Origin: Streptomyces sp. Z26
GTDB taxonomy: Bacteria; Actinomycetota; Actinomycetes; Streptomycetales; Streptomycetaceae
Assembly (NCBI RefSeq): GCF_003665095.1
Contig: NZ_RCHV01000002.1
Coordinates: 4,140,501 to 4,204,500, forward strand
Length of the DNA: 64,000 nt
Direction: 5' to 3'
How positions within the stretch are numbered: position 1 is the stretch's first letter; each line of letters starts with the position of its first letter. The position numbers and the translations under genes were made by a program. The notes under the pieces were generated by a model. That model was not told the DNA's origin and did no database searches. It was given only the letters and a program-made list of their open reading frames with translations. Below, in pieces: positions 1-8,397 of the stretch.

Positions 1-353
1 TCCGCGACGGACCGTACGCCGCCCGCCGCGAACCGCGCCGCCCGGTGCGCCGCCACCCCCGTACGGGTCGCCTGCTCCACGCCGTCCGGCGTGAAGTACA
101 TGCGCGCCGCGTCCTCCGCGCCGAACTTCGCCACCGCCCGCTGCCGCAGCCGCGCCTGTGCCACCGCCGCCGTCACCAGCGGGGCCGGATGGTCGCGGCG
201 CAGCCGCGTCACGGCGGCGAGTTCGCGCGCGGGGTCGTGGTCGCGCAGCGCCGCGAGCAGGTGCTGCCCCTCGGCGGTGAGCAGCGCGGCGAAGGAGGTC
301 AGAGCGTCGTCGCCGGAGGGTGTCGGCGTGTCGGGTACGGCCACACGAGGCAT
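1..353 (-). CDS. SAM-dependent methyltransferase-like protein with THUMP-like region (N-terminal part only)
   Basis: The minus-strand frame opens with ATG at 353 and runs off the window edge, so only about 117 N-terminal residues are visible. They contain the pattern seen at the start of actinobacterial class I SAM-dependent methyltransferases annotated with a THUMP-like domain: an F-x-A-L-L-T-x-E-G start, then R-L-R-R-D-H-P, and K-F-G-A-E-D-A-x-R-M-Y-F-T-P-D-G followed by E-Q-A-T-R. The SAM-binding domain would lie beyond the window, so methyl transfer is inferred from recalled family architecture only. The gene diverges from the polysaccharide deacetylase gene; 90 bp separate the two starts. 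The family call is moderate and the substrate is unknown. Confidence 0.6.
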   Translation of the reverse strand, partial: MPRVAVPDTPTPSGDDALTSFAALLTAEGQHLLAALRDHDPARELAAVTRLRRDHPAPLVTAAVAQARLRQRAVAKFGAEDAARMYFTPDGVEQATRTGVAAHRAARFAAGGVRSVA

Positions 354-443
354 TCTCCCCGCCGCGCCGGATCACCGTACGGGCACCCGCGCGCGCCGGT
401 GGCACGATCCGGCGTTATGCGCGTAGTCCTACAAACGGGAAAT

Positions 444-1565
444 ATGCGATGCCGGACGCACGCCCGTGCGCTGCTCGTGTCGGCGCTCGCGCTGCTCGCG
501 GCGGTCGCCGCCGCCGTGGACGCACCACCCGCGGACCCCGGCGACCCGGCCCCCGCGGCCGGACCCGCCGCCCCGTACGAGCCCACGCCGTACGAGCCCG
601 CCGCGTACGGCCCGGCCCCCGCCCCTGGGCCGCCCCCCGCGCGGACGACGGGTTCGCTGCCCCCGCTGCCCGGCGCCCTGCCCGCCGTCACCGGCGCCGA
701 CGACCCGCTGTCCGGCCCGCCGCACCCGTACGTCGACGACCCCCGCCCCGGCCCCGCGCGCGCCGCCCCCCGGCTGGCGCCCGGCGCCGCCCCCGGTCTC
801 GCCCTCGCGTCCGCGCAGCGCGCGCAGGCGCTGGGCGCGGCCCACTCCCTGTCCGCCCAGGCCGCACGCGTCGAGCACCGCCTCGCCGCCTACCGCCGCC
901 TGGGCCTGAAGCACCCCCTGCCCGCCGCGCCCGCGCCGCCCGTGCTGAAGCCGCGCGTACGCGGCGCGAAGGTCGTACGCCGGGTGCCGACCGACGACAA
1001 GGTCATCTTCCTCACCATCGACGACGGCACGGTGAAGGACCCCGGATTCCTGGACCTCGTACGGGAGTTGGACCTGCCGGTGACCTCGTTCCTCACCGAC
1101 GCGGAGTCCCGCCCCGGCCCCGGGTACGCGTACTTCCGCGAGCTGGCGGCCCTCGGCGGCGGCACCCAGAACCACACGTTGCGGCACCCGTACCTGCCCG
1201 CCCTCACGTACGAGCGGCAGCGCCGGGAGATCTGCGGCCAGCAGGACCGGCTGAAGCGGGAGTTCGGCGGCCCGGAGCCGCGGCTGTTCCGGCCGCCGTA
1301 CGGCGAGTACGACCGGGACACGCTGCGCGCCGCGCGCGCGTGCGGCGTGGACGCCGTCGTGCTGTGGGGGATGGAGGCGTGGGCGGACCGCGTCGACTTC
1401 CAGGAGCCGGGGCGGCGGCTCTACCCCGGCGCGATCATCCTCACCCACTACCGCGGTCCGGCCGAGTGGGGCCGCGGCGGCACGATGGCCGACATGACAC
1501 GACGGCTGCTGCGGCTCGCGGCCGACCAGGGGTACGCCGTGGCGCGGTTGGAGGACTACCTCTGA
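444..1565 (+). CDS. secreted polysaccharide deacetylase (NodB homology domain)
   Basis: A 373-residue exported protein. It starts with R-C-R-T-H-A-R followed by a hydrophobic Ala/Leu segment and an Ala-rich cleavage region, which reads as a signal peptide. Residues about 25-170 are a Pro/Ala-rich linker. The C-terminal half is a NodB-type carbohydrate esterase 4 fold with metal-site motifs TIDDG (more often TFDDG), NHTLRH (the H-x3-H metal pair), RPPYG and a late LTHYR. The expected role is deacetylation of N-acetylated wall polysaccharide outside the membrane; substrate is not evident. ATG at 444 is chosen because GGGA lies just upstream; ATG at 417 in the same frame would add nine residues. 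The gene ends only a few bases before the groES operator. Confidence 0.9.
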   Translation: MRCRTHARALLVSALALLAAVAAAVDAPPADPGDPAPAAGPAAPYEPTPYEPAAYGPAPAPGPPPARTTGSLPPLPGALPAVTGADDPLSGPPHPYVDDPRPGPARAAPRLAPGAAPGLALASAQRAQALGAAHSLSAQAARVEHRLAAYRRLGLKHPLPAAPAPPVLKPRVRGAKVVRRVPTDDKVIFLTIDDGTVKDPGFLDLVRELDLPVTSFLTDAESRPGPGYAYFRELAALGGGTQNHTLRHPYLPALTYERQRREICGQQDRLKREFGGPEPRLFRPPYGEYDRDTLRAARACGVDAVVLWGMEAWADRVDFQEPGRRLYPGAIILTHYRGPAEWGRGGTMADMTRRLLRLAADQGYAVARLEDYL

Positions 1566-1569
1566 GCGC

Positions 1570-1596
1570 TTGGCACTCTAGTTGACGGAGTGCTAA
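1570..1596 (+). promoter_or_regulatory. CIRCE operator 1 (HrcA site) of groES-groEL1
   Basis: TTGGCACTC, nine bases, GAGTGCTAA: a CIRCE inverted repeat with one mismatch to TTAGCACTC-N9-GAGTGCTAA. It is the binding site of the HrcA heat-shock repressor. It overlaps the predicted -35 region of groES. Confidence 0.95.
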
Positions 1597-1610
1597 TCGA
1601 GGCATAATGT
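1582..1610 (+). promoter_or_regulatory. vegetative promoter of groES-groEL1
   Basis: TTGACG (1582-1587), a 17-base spacer and TAATGT (1605-1610) form a good housekeeping-type promoter. The -35 box lies inside the first CIRCE spacer and the second CIRCE begins just after the -10 box, so bound HrcA would block polymerase on both sides. Confidence 0.75.
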
Positions 1611-1615
1611 CGACG

Positions 1616-1642
1616 CTGGCACTCCCCGCCGGGGAGTGCCAA
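1616..1642 (+). promoter_or_regulatory. CIRCE operator 2 (HrcA site) of groES-groEL1
   Basis: CTGGCACTC, nine bases, GAGTGCCAA: a second, slightly more divergent CIRCE repeat 19 bp downstream of the first, lying at or just past the predicted transcription start. Confidence 0.85.
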
Positions 1643-1737
1643 TGCGACGGGCAGACCGGCACCCGCGACGACGGTTCTGGCCAGCGCCACCCAGACATGC
1701 GTACCCCGCTGAGATCTCCGAAGGGGGAGGTCGGATC

Positions 1738-2049
1738 GTGACGACCGCCACCAGCTCCAAGGTTGCCATCAAGCCGCTCGAGGACCGCATCGTGGTCCAG
1801 CCGCTCGACGCCGAGCAGACCACGGCCTCGGGCCTGGTCATTCCCGACACGGCCAAGGAGAAGCCCCAGGAGGGCACCGTCCTGGCCGTCGGTCCGGGCC
1901 GCTTCGAGGACGGCAACCGCCTGCCTCTCGACGTCTCCGTCGGTGACATCGTGCTGTACAGCAAGTACGGCGGCACCGAGGTGAAGTACCACGGCGAGGA
2001 CTACCTCGTCCTGTCGGCGCGCGACGTGCTCGCGATCGTCGAGAAGTAA
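1738..2049 (+). CDS. groES: co-chaperonin GroES (10 kDa)
   Basis: A 103-residue GroES that caps the GroEL ring during ATP-driven folding in the cytoplasm. The sequence shows I-K-P-L-E-D-R-I near the N-terminus, the mobile-loop region T-T-A-S-G-L-V-I-P-D-T, and the V-G-D-I-V-L-Y-S-K-Y-G-G-T-E strand region. GTG at 1738 is chosen over an upstream in-frame ATG at 1636 because AAGGGGGAGG lies 8-17 bases before it and the protein then has the family length. It is followed 91 bp later by groEL1, and both are governed by the two CIRCE operators upstream. Confidence 0.97.
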   Translation: MTTATSSKVAIKPLEDRIVVQPLDAEQTTASGLVIPDTAKEKPQEGTVLAVGPGRFEDGNRLPLDVSVGDIVLYSKYGGTEVKYHGEDYLVLSARDVLAIVEK

Positions 2050-2140
2050 GTCGTCGAAGCCGAAGATCACCTGAACTGCGCCCTGGACCCGCGAGAGCCG
2101 GGGCCGGGGCGCAGTTCGCTTGAGAGGACCCAACAGCAGC

Positions 2141-3763
2141 ATGGCCAAGATCCTGAAGTTCGACGAGGACGCCCGTCGCGCCCTCGAGCGCGGTGTCAAC
2201 CAGCTCGCGGACACCGTCAAGGTGACCATCGGCCCCAAGGGCCGCAACGTCGTCATCGACAAGAAGTTCGGCGCCCCGACCATCACCAACGACGGCGTGA
2301 CCATCGCCCGTGAGGTCGAGGTCGAGGACCCGTACGAGAACCTCGGCGCCCAGCTCGTGAAGGAGGTGGCGACCAAGACCAACGACATCGCGGGTGACGG
2401 CACCACCACCGCCACCGTGCTCGCCCAGGCGCTCGTCCGCGAGGGCCTGCGCAACGTCGCCGCCGGCGCCTCCCCCGCCGCCCTGAAGAAGGGCATCGAC
2501 GCCGCCGTCAAGGCCGTCTCCGACGACCTGCTCAAGTCGGCCCGTCCGATCGACTCCAAGGAGGACATCGCCGCGGTCGCCGGTCTGTCCGCCCAGGACG
2601 GCCAGGTCGGCGAGCTGATCGCCGAGGCCATGGACAAGGTCGGCAAGGACGGTGTCATCACCGTCGAGGAGTCGCAGACCTTCGGCCTGGAGCTGGACTT
2701 CACCGAGGGCATGGCCTTCGACAAGGGCTACCTGTCGCCGTACATGGTGTCCGACCAGGAGCGTATGGAGGCCGTCCTCGACGACCCGTACATCCTGATC
2801 CACCAGGGCAAGGTCAGCTCCATCCAGGACCTGCTGCCGCTGCTGGAGAAGATCATGCAGTCCGGTGGCTCCAAGCCGCTGCTGATCATCGCCGAGGACG
2901 TCGAGGGCGAGGCGCTCTCCACGCTCGTCGTCAACAAGATCCGCGGCACGTTCAACGCCGTCGCCGTCAAGGCGCCCGGCTTCGGTGACCGCCGCAAGGC
3001 GATGCTCGGCGACATGGCCACCCTCACCGGTGCGACCGTCATCGCCGAGGAGGTCGGCCTCAAGCTCGACCAGGCCGGTCTCGACGTGCTGGGCACCGCC
3101 CGCCGCGTCACCGTCACCAAGGACGACACCACCATCGTCGACGGCGCCGGCAACAAGTCGGACGTCGAGGGCCGCGTCGCCCAGATCAAGTCCGAGATCG
3201 AGGCCACGGACTCCGACTGGGACCGCGAGAAGCTCCAGGAGCGTCTGGCGAAGCTGGCCGGCGGTGTCTGCGTGATCCGCGTCGGTGCCGCGACCGAGGT
3301 GGAGCTGAAGGAGAAGAAGCACCGCCTGGAGGACGCGATCTCCGCGACCCGTGCCGCGGTCGAGGAGGGCATCGTCTCCGGCGGTGGCTCCGCGCTCGTC
3401 CACGCCGCGAAGGTGCTGGAGGGCGGCCTGGGCAAGTCGGACGACGAGGCCACCGGTGTCGCCGTCGTGCGCCGCGCCTCCGTCGAGCCGCTGCGCTGGA
3501 TCGCGGAGAACGCGGGCCTGGAGGGCTACGTCATCACCTCCAAGGTCGCCGACCTGGAGGCCGGGCACGGCTTCAACGCCGCCACCGGCGAGTACGGCGA
3601 CATGGTCAAGGCCGGCGTCATCGACCCGGTCAAGGTGACCCGTTCCGCGCTGGAGAACGCGGCGTCGATCGCGTCGCTGCTGCTCACGACCGAGACCCTG
3701 GTCGTCGAGAAGCCGGCCGACGAGGACGAGGCCCCCGCGGGCGGCCACGGCCACTCGCACTGA
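2141..3763 (+). CDS. groEL1: 60 kDa chaperonin GroEL1
   Basis: A 540-residue chaperonin with full-length GroEL features: the ATP-binding G-D-G-T-T-T-A-T-V-L-A motif near residue 85, the K-x-x-G-R-N-V-V-I-D segment, a complete apical domain and the equatorial G-G-G-S-A-L-V region near 410. The C-terminus ends in G-G-H-G-H-S-H, a His-containing tail rather than the Gly-Gly-Met tail of classical GroEL; that is the form found in actinobacterial GroEL1 encoded next to groES. Such genomes usually have a second groEL with the Gly-Met tail elsewhere. ATG at 2141 has GAGAGGA upstream. Expression is inferred to be heat-inducible through HrcA/CIRCE. Two hairpins follow the stop codon. Confidence 0.97.
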   Translation: MAKILKFDEDARRALERGVNQLADTVKVTIGPKGRNVVIDKKFGAPTITNDGVTIAREVEVEDPYENLGAQLVKEVATKTNDIAGDGTTTATVLAQALVREGLRNVAAGASPAALKKGIDAAVKAVSDDLLKSARPIDSKEDIAAVAGLSAQDGQVGELIAEAMDKVGKDGVITVEESQTFGLELDFTEGMAFDKGYLSPYMVSDQERMEAVLDDPYILIHQGKVSSIQDLLPLLEKIMQSGGSKPLLIIAEDVEGEALSTLVVNKIRGTFNAVAVKAPGFGDRRKAMLGDMATLTGATVIAEEVGLKLDQAGLDVLGTARRVTVTKDDTTIVDGAGNKSDVEGRVAQIKSEIEATDSDWDREKLQERLAKLAGGVCVIRVGAATEVELKEKKHRLEDAISATRAAVEEGIVSGGGSALVHAAKVLEGGLGKSDDEATGVAVVRRASVEPLRWIAENAGLEGYVITSKVADLEAGHGFNAATGEYGDMVKAGVIDPVKVTRSALENAASIASLLLTTETLVVEKPADEDEAPAGGHGHSH

Positions 3764-3771
3764 CGCCGACG

Positions 3772-3856
3772 CCCGCGCGCTCCGCGCGCGGGACGCGACG
3801 ACGTCCGGGGCGCCGGGCGGACCGGTGGGTTCACCACCGGGTCCGCCCCGGCGCCC
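3772..3856 (+). terminator. double hairpin terminator after groEL1
   Basis: A perfect 9-bp stem with a 3-base loop (3772-3792) is followed by a long GC-rich hairpin with arms 3808-3829 and 3834-3856 around a short TTCA loop. No T tract follows, as is usual for Streptomyces terminators. It could also stop the convergent SDR transcript. Confidence 0.75.
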
Positions 3857-3902
3857 TTCGTCGTACGCGGCGGGCGCGCGGAACGCGTACCGCCCGGAGC
3901 CC

Positions 3903-4676
3903 CTAGCGCGGCCCGAAGCGCTTCCGCGACGACTGCGAGGCGCGCGACAGCAGGCGGTGCGGGGCCACCCGGGCCAGTCCCGTCAGCGCCTTGTAGCGGG
4001 GGTCGGGCACGGAGATCTCCCGCCCGCGCGCCAGGTCGGTGAGCGCCGTGTCGACCACGCGGGCCGCGTCCAGCCACAGCCAGCCGGGCACCTGCTTCGC
4101 GTCCAGGCCCGCGCGTTCGTGGAACTCGGTCCGTACGAAGCCGGGGCACAGCACCATCAGCCGTACGCCGGTCCCGGCCAGGTTCCGCGCGGCGCCCTGC
4201 GTGAACTGCACGACCCACGCCTTCGACGCGCTGTACGTGCCGTTCGGTACGAACGCCGCCACCGACGCGACGTTCACCACGCCGCCCCGGCCCCGTTCCC
4301 GCATGGCCTCCGACGCGGCCGTCGTCGCGCGCAGCACCGCCTCGCAGTGCACGCGCAGCATCGTCAGCTCGTCCGCGACGGGCACCTCCAGGTAACGGCC
4401 CTTGGTGCCGAAGCCCGCGTTGTTGACCAGCAGGTCGACGGGGTTCCTCCGGTCCGCGAGGCGTTCCTCCAGGGCGCGGATGCCGTCCTCGGTGCCGAGG
4501 TCGACGGGGAGTACGGACGCCTCGACGCCGTGGTGGTCGTGGAGTTCGGCGGCGTGCGCGCGGAGCCGGTCCGCGTTCCGGGCGGCCAGCACGACGTCGT
4601 GCCCGTCCCGCGCCAGCCGCCGCGCGAACGCGGCGCCGATGCCGGACGTCGCGCCCGTGATCAATGCAGTCGTCAT
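3903..4676 (-). CDS. short-chain dehydrogenase/reductase (classical SDR)
   Basis: A 257-residue Rossmann-fold oxidoreductase. It shows the TGATSGIG cofactor loop at residues 7-14, LLVNNAG after the fourth strand, and the catalytic set with Ser in V-N-V-A-S-V, Tyr in T-Y-S-A-S-K and the Lys four residues later. A basic Arg after the second strand (A-A-R-N-A-D-R) suggests NADP(H) preference. The start at 4676 puts the glycine motif at the usual distance from the N-terminus; a longer open frame upstream lacks family resemblance. It is convergent with groEL1 and follows the MOSC gene 31 bp downstream on the same strand, so the two may be co-transcribed. The substrate is unknown. Confidence 0.9.
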   Translation of the reverse strand: MTTALITGATSGIGAAFARRLARDGHDVVLAARNADRLRAHAAELHDHHGVEASVLPVDLGTEDGIRALEERLADRRNPVDLLVNNAGFGTKGRYLEVPVADELTMLRVHCEAVLRATTAASEAMRERGRGGVVNVASVAAFVPNGTYSASKAWVVQFTQGAARNLAGTGVRLMVLCPGFVRTEFHERAGLDAKQVPGWLWLDAARVVDTALTDLARGREISVPDPRYKALTGLARVAPHRLLSRASQSSRKRFGPR

Positions 4677-4707
4677 ACGGGGAACGCTATCCGTCTCCGC
4701 GCGCCCC

Positions 4708-5373
4708 TCACGCGCCCCGTCGCAGCGCCCGCTCGCGCGACTCCTCGGGCAGCGCGTCACCCGCCGCGAGCATCCGGCCGAGCAGCTCCGGTTCGGTGGT
4801 GACGGCACGGAACCAGAACGCGACCGTGACCTCGTGCTCCGGCCTGCTCACGACCGTGACGCGGTCCCCGGCCCGTACCTCGCCGGGCTCGACCACCCGC
4901 AGGTACGCGCCGGGCGCCGCCCGCTGCGTGAACCGTCTGATCCAGCCGCGTTCACCGAGCCAGCCCGCGAACGTACGGCACGGGATCCGCCCGCAACTGA
5001 CCTCCAGCAGGGGCCCGTCCTCCGCGTCACCGACCCGCCAACGCTCGCCCACGAGCGCGGAGTTGACGTCGAAGCCGCTGGTGGTGAGGTTCTCCCCGAA
5101 GACGCCGTTGGGCAGTTCGCGGCCCAGTTCGGCGGCCCAGGCGTCCAGGTCCTCGCGGGCGAAGGCGTACACCGCCTGGTCGTCACCTCCGTGGTGCCGC
5201 GGGTCCCCGATCGTGTCACCGGCGAGTCCGCTGCCGCCGGTGCCCTTCGGGCCGGGCGCGGTGACGAGGACGGGGTGCGGTACGGGGCGTTTGTCGATGC
5301 CGGTGACCCGACCCGCGGAATCGGTGTAGTCCGCGGCGTGCGGCGCGGCGAGATTCACTGACAGCAGCTGCAT
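4708..5373 (-). CDS. MOSC domain-containing protein (YiiM-like)
   Basis: A 221-residue protein of the MOSC superfamily, whose members bind molybdenum cofactor or sulfur on a conserved Cys. Visible family marks are G-D-T-I-G-D-P-R-H-H-G-G-D-D-Q-A-V-Y-A-F around residues 52-71, N-G-V-F-G-E-N-L-T-T around 89-98, and a Cys in E-V-S-C-G-R-I-P-C around 124-132. The C-terminal part resembles the YiiM-type 3-alpha domain. Members of this branch have been linked to reduction of N-hydroxylated compounds with molybdenum cofactor; the role here is inference. The gene diverges from the LysR regulator, which may control it. Confidence 0.85.
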   Translation of the reverse strand: MQLLSVNLAAPHAADYTDSAGRVTGIDKRPVPHPVLVTAPGPKGTGGSGLAGDTIGDPRHHGGDDQAVYAFAREDLDAWAAELGRELPNGVFGENLTTSGFDVNSALVGERWRVGDAEDGPLLEVSCGRIPCRTFAGWLGERGWIRRFTQRAAPGAYLRVVEPGEVRAGDRVTVVSRPEHEVTVAFWFRAVTTEPELLGRMLAAGDALPEESRERALRRGA

Positions 5374-5454
5374 CCGCCCACGCTATCCAGCCGCCCGCCA
5401 AAGCCGCGAGCGGGATTTTCCGGTTCCCTCCAAGCCCGCCTTATGCTCGGCCCC

Positions 5455-6339
5455 ATGATCGAGGCCCGCCATCTCCGCGTCCTGCGCGCCGTGGCCCGTA
5501 CCGGGTCCTACTCGGCCGCCGCCCGTCAACTCGGCTGCACCCAGCCCGCGGTGAGCCAGCAGATGAAGGCGCTGGAGCTGTCCGCGGGCACCCCGCTGCT
5601 CGTCCGCACCGGCCGCGAGACGCGGCTGACGGAGGCGGGCGAGGCGCTCGTACGGCACGCGGCGGGCATCCTCGCCGGGCTCACCGCGGCGGAGGAGGAG
5701 GTCGCGGCGCTCGCGGGGCTGCGGGCGGGGCGCGTACGGATCGTGTCGTTCCCCAGCGGCAGTTCGACGCTCGTGCCCACCGCCGTCGCCGCCATGCGGA
5801 ACGACCACCCGGGGACCCGCGTCTCGCTGGTCGAGGGCGAGCCCCCGGGGTCGGTGGAGATGCTGCGCGCGGGCGACTGCGAGATCGCGCTCGCCTTCCG
5901 CTACGCGCCCTCCCCGGAGTGGGACGACCTGGTCGTACGCCCGCTGCTCACCGACCGGCTGGTCGGCCTGGTGCCGGGGACCCACCGCTTCGCGGGGGAG
6001 CCCGTGGTGGGCATCGGCACGCTCGCCGAGGAGCCGTGGATCGCGGGCTGCCCGCGCTGCCGCGGGCACCTGGTGGACGTCTGCGAGCGCGCCGGGTTCA
6101 CGCCGCGCGTCGACTTCGCGACCGACGACTACCCGGCGGTCGTCGGCCTGGTGGGCGCGGGCCTGGGGGTGGCGGTGCTGCCGGAACTGGCGGTGCGCTC
6201 CGTCCGCACGCACGGGGTCGCCACCGTACGGCTGGAGCCGGACGTGCGGCGCGAGGTGGTGGCGCTGACCCTGCCCGACCTGGCACGGGTGCCCGTGGTC
6301 GGCGGGATGCTCGACCGGCTGGAGGCCGCGGCGGGCTGA
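5455..6339 (+). CDS. LysR-family transcriptional regulator
   Basis: A 294-residue regulator. Residues 1-60 form the LysR winged helix-turn-helix (M-I-E-A-R-H-L-R-V-L-R-A-V start, then T-G-S-Y-S-A-A-A and T-Q-P-A-V-S-Q-Q-M-K), followed by a linker helix and a periplasmic-binding-like effector domain. ATG at 5455 is chosen over ATG at 5443 because a TATGCT -10-like box (5442-5447) ends seven bases before it, which would yield a leaderless transcript, common in Streptomyces. It is divergently arranged with the MOSC-SDR pair, the usual LysR layout for control of the neighbour. The inducer is unknown. Confidence 0.9.
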   Translation: MIEARHLRVLRAVARTGSYSAAARQLGCTQPAVSQQMKALELSAGTPLLVRTGRETRLTEAGEALVRHAAGILAGLTAAEEEVAALAGLRAGRVRIVSFPSGSSTLVPTAVAAMRNDHPGTRVSLVEGEPPGSVEMLRAGDCEIALAFRYAPSPEWDDLVVRPLLTDRLVGLVPGTHRFAGEPVVGIGTLAEEPWIAGCPRCRGHLVDVCERAGFTPRVDFATDDYPAVVGLVGAGLGVAVLPELAVRSVRTHGVATVRLEPDVRREVVALTLPDLARVPVVGGMLDRLEAAAG

Positions 6340-6579
6340 CCGCGGGCCGCCCGCGTGAGCGCGGGGCGCGCGCCGGGACGCGGCACGCCACGGCGCAGGG
6401 GGGAACGGGCGTGCGGGCACGGGGCCGAACGGCGGCACCGCGCGCGGGCCGCGGAACGGCCCCCGGAGGGCCGGTCGACCGCGCTGCGTGACGCGCGGCG
6501 GGGCCGTCGGGGCGGTTGCGGCGACGCGCCGGTGGTGGGGCCGTCCGGGGGATCGGGACCGCGTTCGCGTCGGCGCGGA

Positions 6580-6897
6580 TCAACCCCGCGCGCCGCTCGG
6601 GGCGGCGGAGATCAGCCTGCTGCGGGCGCGGCCCATCAGCTCCTCGCGTTCGTCCTCGGTGAGGCCGCCCCAGACGCCGTACGGCTCCCGGACCGTCAGG
6701 GCGTGCGCGGCGCACTCGGACCGGACCGGGCAGCGCATGCACACCTCCTTCGCGGAGGTCTCGCGGGCACTGCGGGCGGCGCCGCGCTCCCCTTCGGGGT
6801 GGAAGAACAGGGAGCTGTCGACCCCCCGGCAGGCGGCCAGCAGCTGCCAGTCCCACAGGTCGGCGTTCGGGCCCGGGAGCCGGGAGAAGTCTGCCAT
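6580..6897 (-). CDS. whiD: WhiB-family iron-sulfur regulator WhiD
   Basis: A 105-residue WhiB-like protein. It has the four cluster-binding cysteines (one in L-A-A-C-R-G, a CMRC pair, one in S-E-C-A), then G-V-W-G-G-L-T-E-D-E-R and a basic tail, matching a [4Fe-4S] protein that acts with the primary sigma factor. The N-terminal M-A-D-F-S-R-L-P-G-P and its position back to back with bldM fit WhiD, which is needed late in sporulation for septum placement and spore wall maturation. ATG at 6897 has GAGAGGA upstream; earlier in-frame starts give a longer N-terminus without family support. The 370-bp gap to bldM holds both promoter regions. Confidence 0.93.
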   Translation of the reverse strand: MADFSRLPGPNADLWDWQLLAACRGVDSSLFFHPEGERGAARSARETSAKEVCMRCPVRSECAAHALTVREPYGVWGGLTEDEREELMGRARSRLISAAPSGARG

Positions 6898-7110
6898 TGC
6901 GTGTCCTCTCGGAAGCGTGCTCGTAGCGGACTGAGACACGTGAGTCACTGGTCCGTAAATATGACTCTTTGCCGAATCTAGCTATTACCCGATGGAAGTG
7001 AAAGAAACCATGCCCAAATCGGGCATTGGCGGGCATGCGCCACCGTGTCGCGCCATGGCTCATCCGTGTCCGCGCACTCACGTAGAGTGTCCGAGGCGGC
7101 CGCGGAAGCC

Positions 7111-7138
7111 CGTAACTCTTTTGGGTGACCATCGTTGA
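7111..7138 (+). promoter_or_regulatory. sigma-BldN type promoter of bldM
   Basis: CGTAAC (7111-7116), a 16-base spacer and CGTTGA (7133-7138) match the recalled SigBldN promoter form CGTAAC-N16-CGTTGA known for bldM. It sits about 130 bp before the bldM start. The rest of the 6898-7267 gap holds no other site that I could assign with confidence. Confidence 0.85.
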
Positions 7139-7267
7139 GAGTGCGGAAGCGGTTGGCCGACCGCCCCGGACACCGGGTGTCCGGGACCCGGGCCGTCAAT
7201 CGCACAGGTGAAGATCCGTAACAGCCTGGAGGCTCAAGGTGATGCGCACCAGCAGCGGGGGGCGGCC

Positions 7268-7879
7268 ATGACGTCCGTCCTCGTTTGCGACGACTCCCCG
7301 CTCGCCCGAGAGGCGCTCCGCCGCGCGGTCGCGACCGTGCCCGGCGTCGAGCGGGTGACCACGGCGGCCAACGGCGAGGAAGTCCTCCGCCGCTGGGGTG
7401 CCGACCGCTCGGACCTGATCCTCATGGACGTCCGGATGCCGGGGCTGGGAGGTGTGGAGACCGTGCGGCGCCTGCTGTCCGCCGACCCCGGTGCGCGCAT
7501 CATCATGCTCACCGTGGCCGAGGACCTGGACGGGGTGGCACTGGCGGTCGCCGCGGGCGCCCGGGGCTACCTGCACAAGGACGCCTCACGGGCCGAGCTG
7601 CGCGCCACGGTCACGCAGGCGCTCGCCGACCCCACCTGGCGGCTCGCGCCGCGTCGGCTGCGGTCCGCGGAGATGGGCGCGGCGCCGACGCTCACGGCCC
7701 GCGAGATCCAGGTCCTGGAGGGGATGAGCCATGGCAGGTCGAACGCCGAGATCGGACGGGAGCTGTTCCTCTCCGAGGACACGGTGAAGACGCATGCGCG
7801 GCGGCTGTTCAAGAAGCTGGGCGCCTCGGACCGGGCGCACGCGGTGGCACTCGGCTTCCGCTGGGGCCTCGTGCGCTGA
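7268..7879 (+). CDS. bldM: response-regulator type developmental activator BldM
   Basis: A 203-residue protein with an N-terminal receiver domain (V-C-D-D-S-P-L-A-R-E, the phospho-acceptor position in L-I-L-M-D-V-R-M-P, a Lys in Y-L-H-K-D) and a C-terminal LuxR-type helix-turn-helix (L-T-A-R-E-I-Q-V-L-E through E-D-T-V-K-T-H-A-R-R). Length and sequence fit BldM, an orphan regulator that works as a homodimer early in aerial growth and with WhiI later; in known cases phosphorylation is not required. ATG at 7268 gives exactly the family length; a longer frame from 7208 is open but unlikely. Control by SigBldN is predicted from the upstream promoter. A strong hairpin follows. Confidence 0.97.
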   Translation: MTSVLVCDDSPLAREALRRAVATVPGVERVTTAANGEEVLRRWGADRSDLILMDVRMPGLGGVETVRRLLSADPGARIIMLTVAEDLDGVALAVAAGARGYLHKDASRAELRATVTQALADPTWRLAPRRLRSAEMGAAPTLTAREIQVLEGMSHGRSNAEIGRELFLSEDTVKTHARRLFKKLGASDRAHAVALGFRWGLVR

Positions 7880-7926
7880 CTCCCCTCCGGAGCGGTCCCC
7901 GCACGCGGGACGTGGTGCCCGCGGTC

Positions 7927-7959
7927 GCCGGGCAGGCCGATCACCTCGGCCTGCCCGGC
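7927..7959 (+). terminator. terminator of bldM
   Basis: A perfect 14-bp stem (7927-7940 with 7946-7959) closes a 5-base loop 47 bp after the bldM stop codon. Confidence 0.85.
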
Positions 7960-7999
7960 GTCCGCGTGTAGGGCGTCCGCGTGTGAGGCGTCCGCGGGT
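7957..7999. repeat. three tandem copies of a 15-bp repeat
   Basis: GGCGTCCGCGTGT begins at 7957, 7972 and 7987 (last copy with one change), with an exact 15-bp period, directly after the bldM terminator. The remaining stretch up to 8397 holds no convincing gene; it must contain the promoter of the sigma factor gene. Confidence 0.7.
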
Positions 8000-8397
8000 A
8001 CGGACGGCGGTGCGGCGGGACGTACGGCCGGATGTCCGCCGGGCGCGCACCCGCCCGACCGGCGCGTACGGGCCGCCGACGCGGCGCGGTTCGCGCTTCC
8101 GCGCACCGGGTCGTCGTCGTTCCGCCGTGCGATGCCGCATGCTTGGGAGTGCGACTCATCCCCGGCTCACCGCCGGGAGCTTCTCACCCAGCCGCGAAGG
8201 GCCTTGCGACGGCCACGACCGCACCGGTGCCGCGAGCGCCGGGCGGAGCGACCACGCCGCCGCCCGCCGCGGTGCGGAACGGACCCGGAAGGGGGCGGGC
8301 TGGCGGCATGGCTACGGGCGCACTCCGTGATAACGCTTCAGCGCACAAAGGCGGGCGCGGTGCGGCGGATCGCACGCCCTCGGTGCACCATGGACCG

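Noticed and set aside
7941..8159. A 72-codon minus-strand frame with T-R-T-P repeats after bldM
   Set aside because: The repeats come from the 15-bp tandem DNA repeat and the bldM terminator; no ribosome site or conservation argument.
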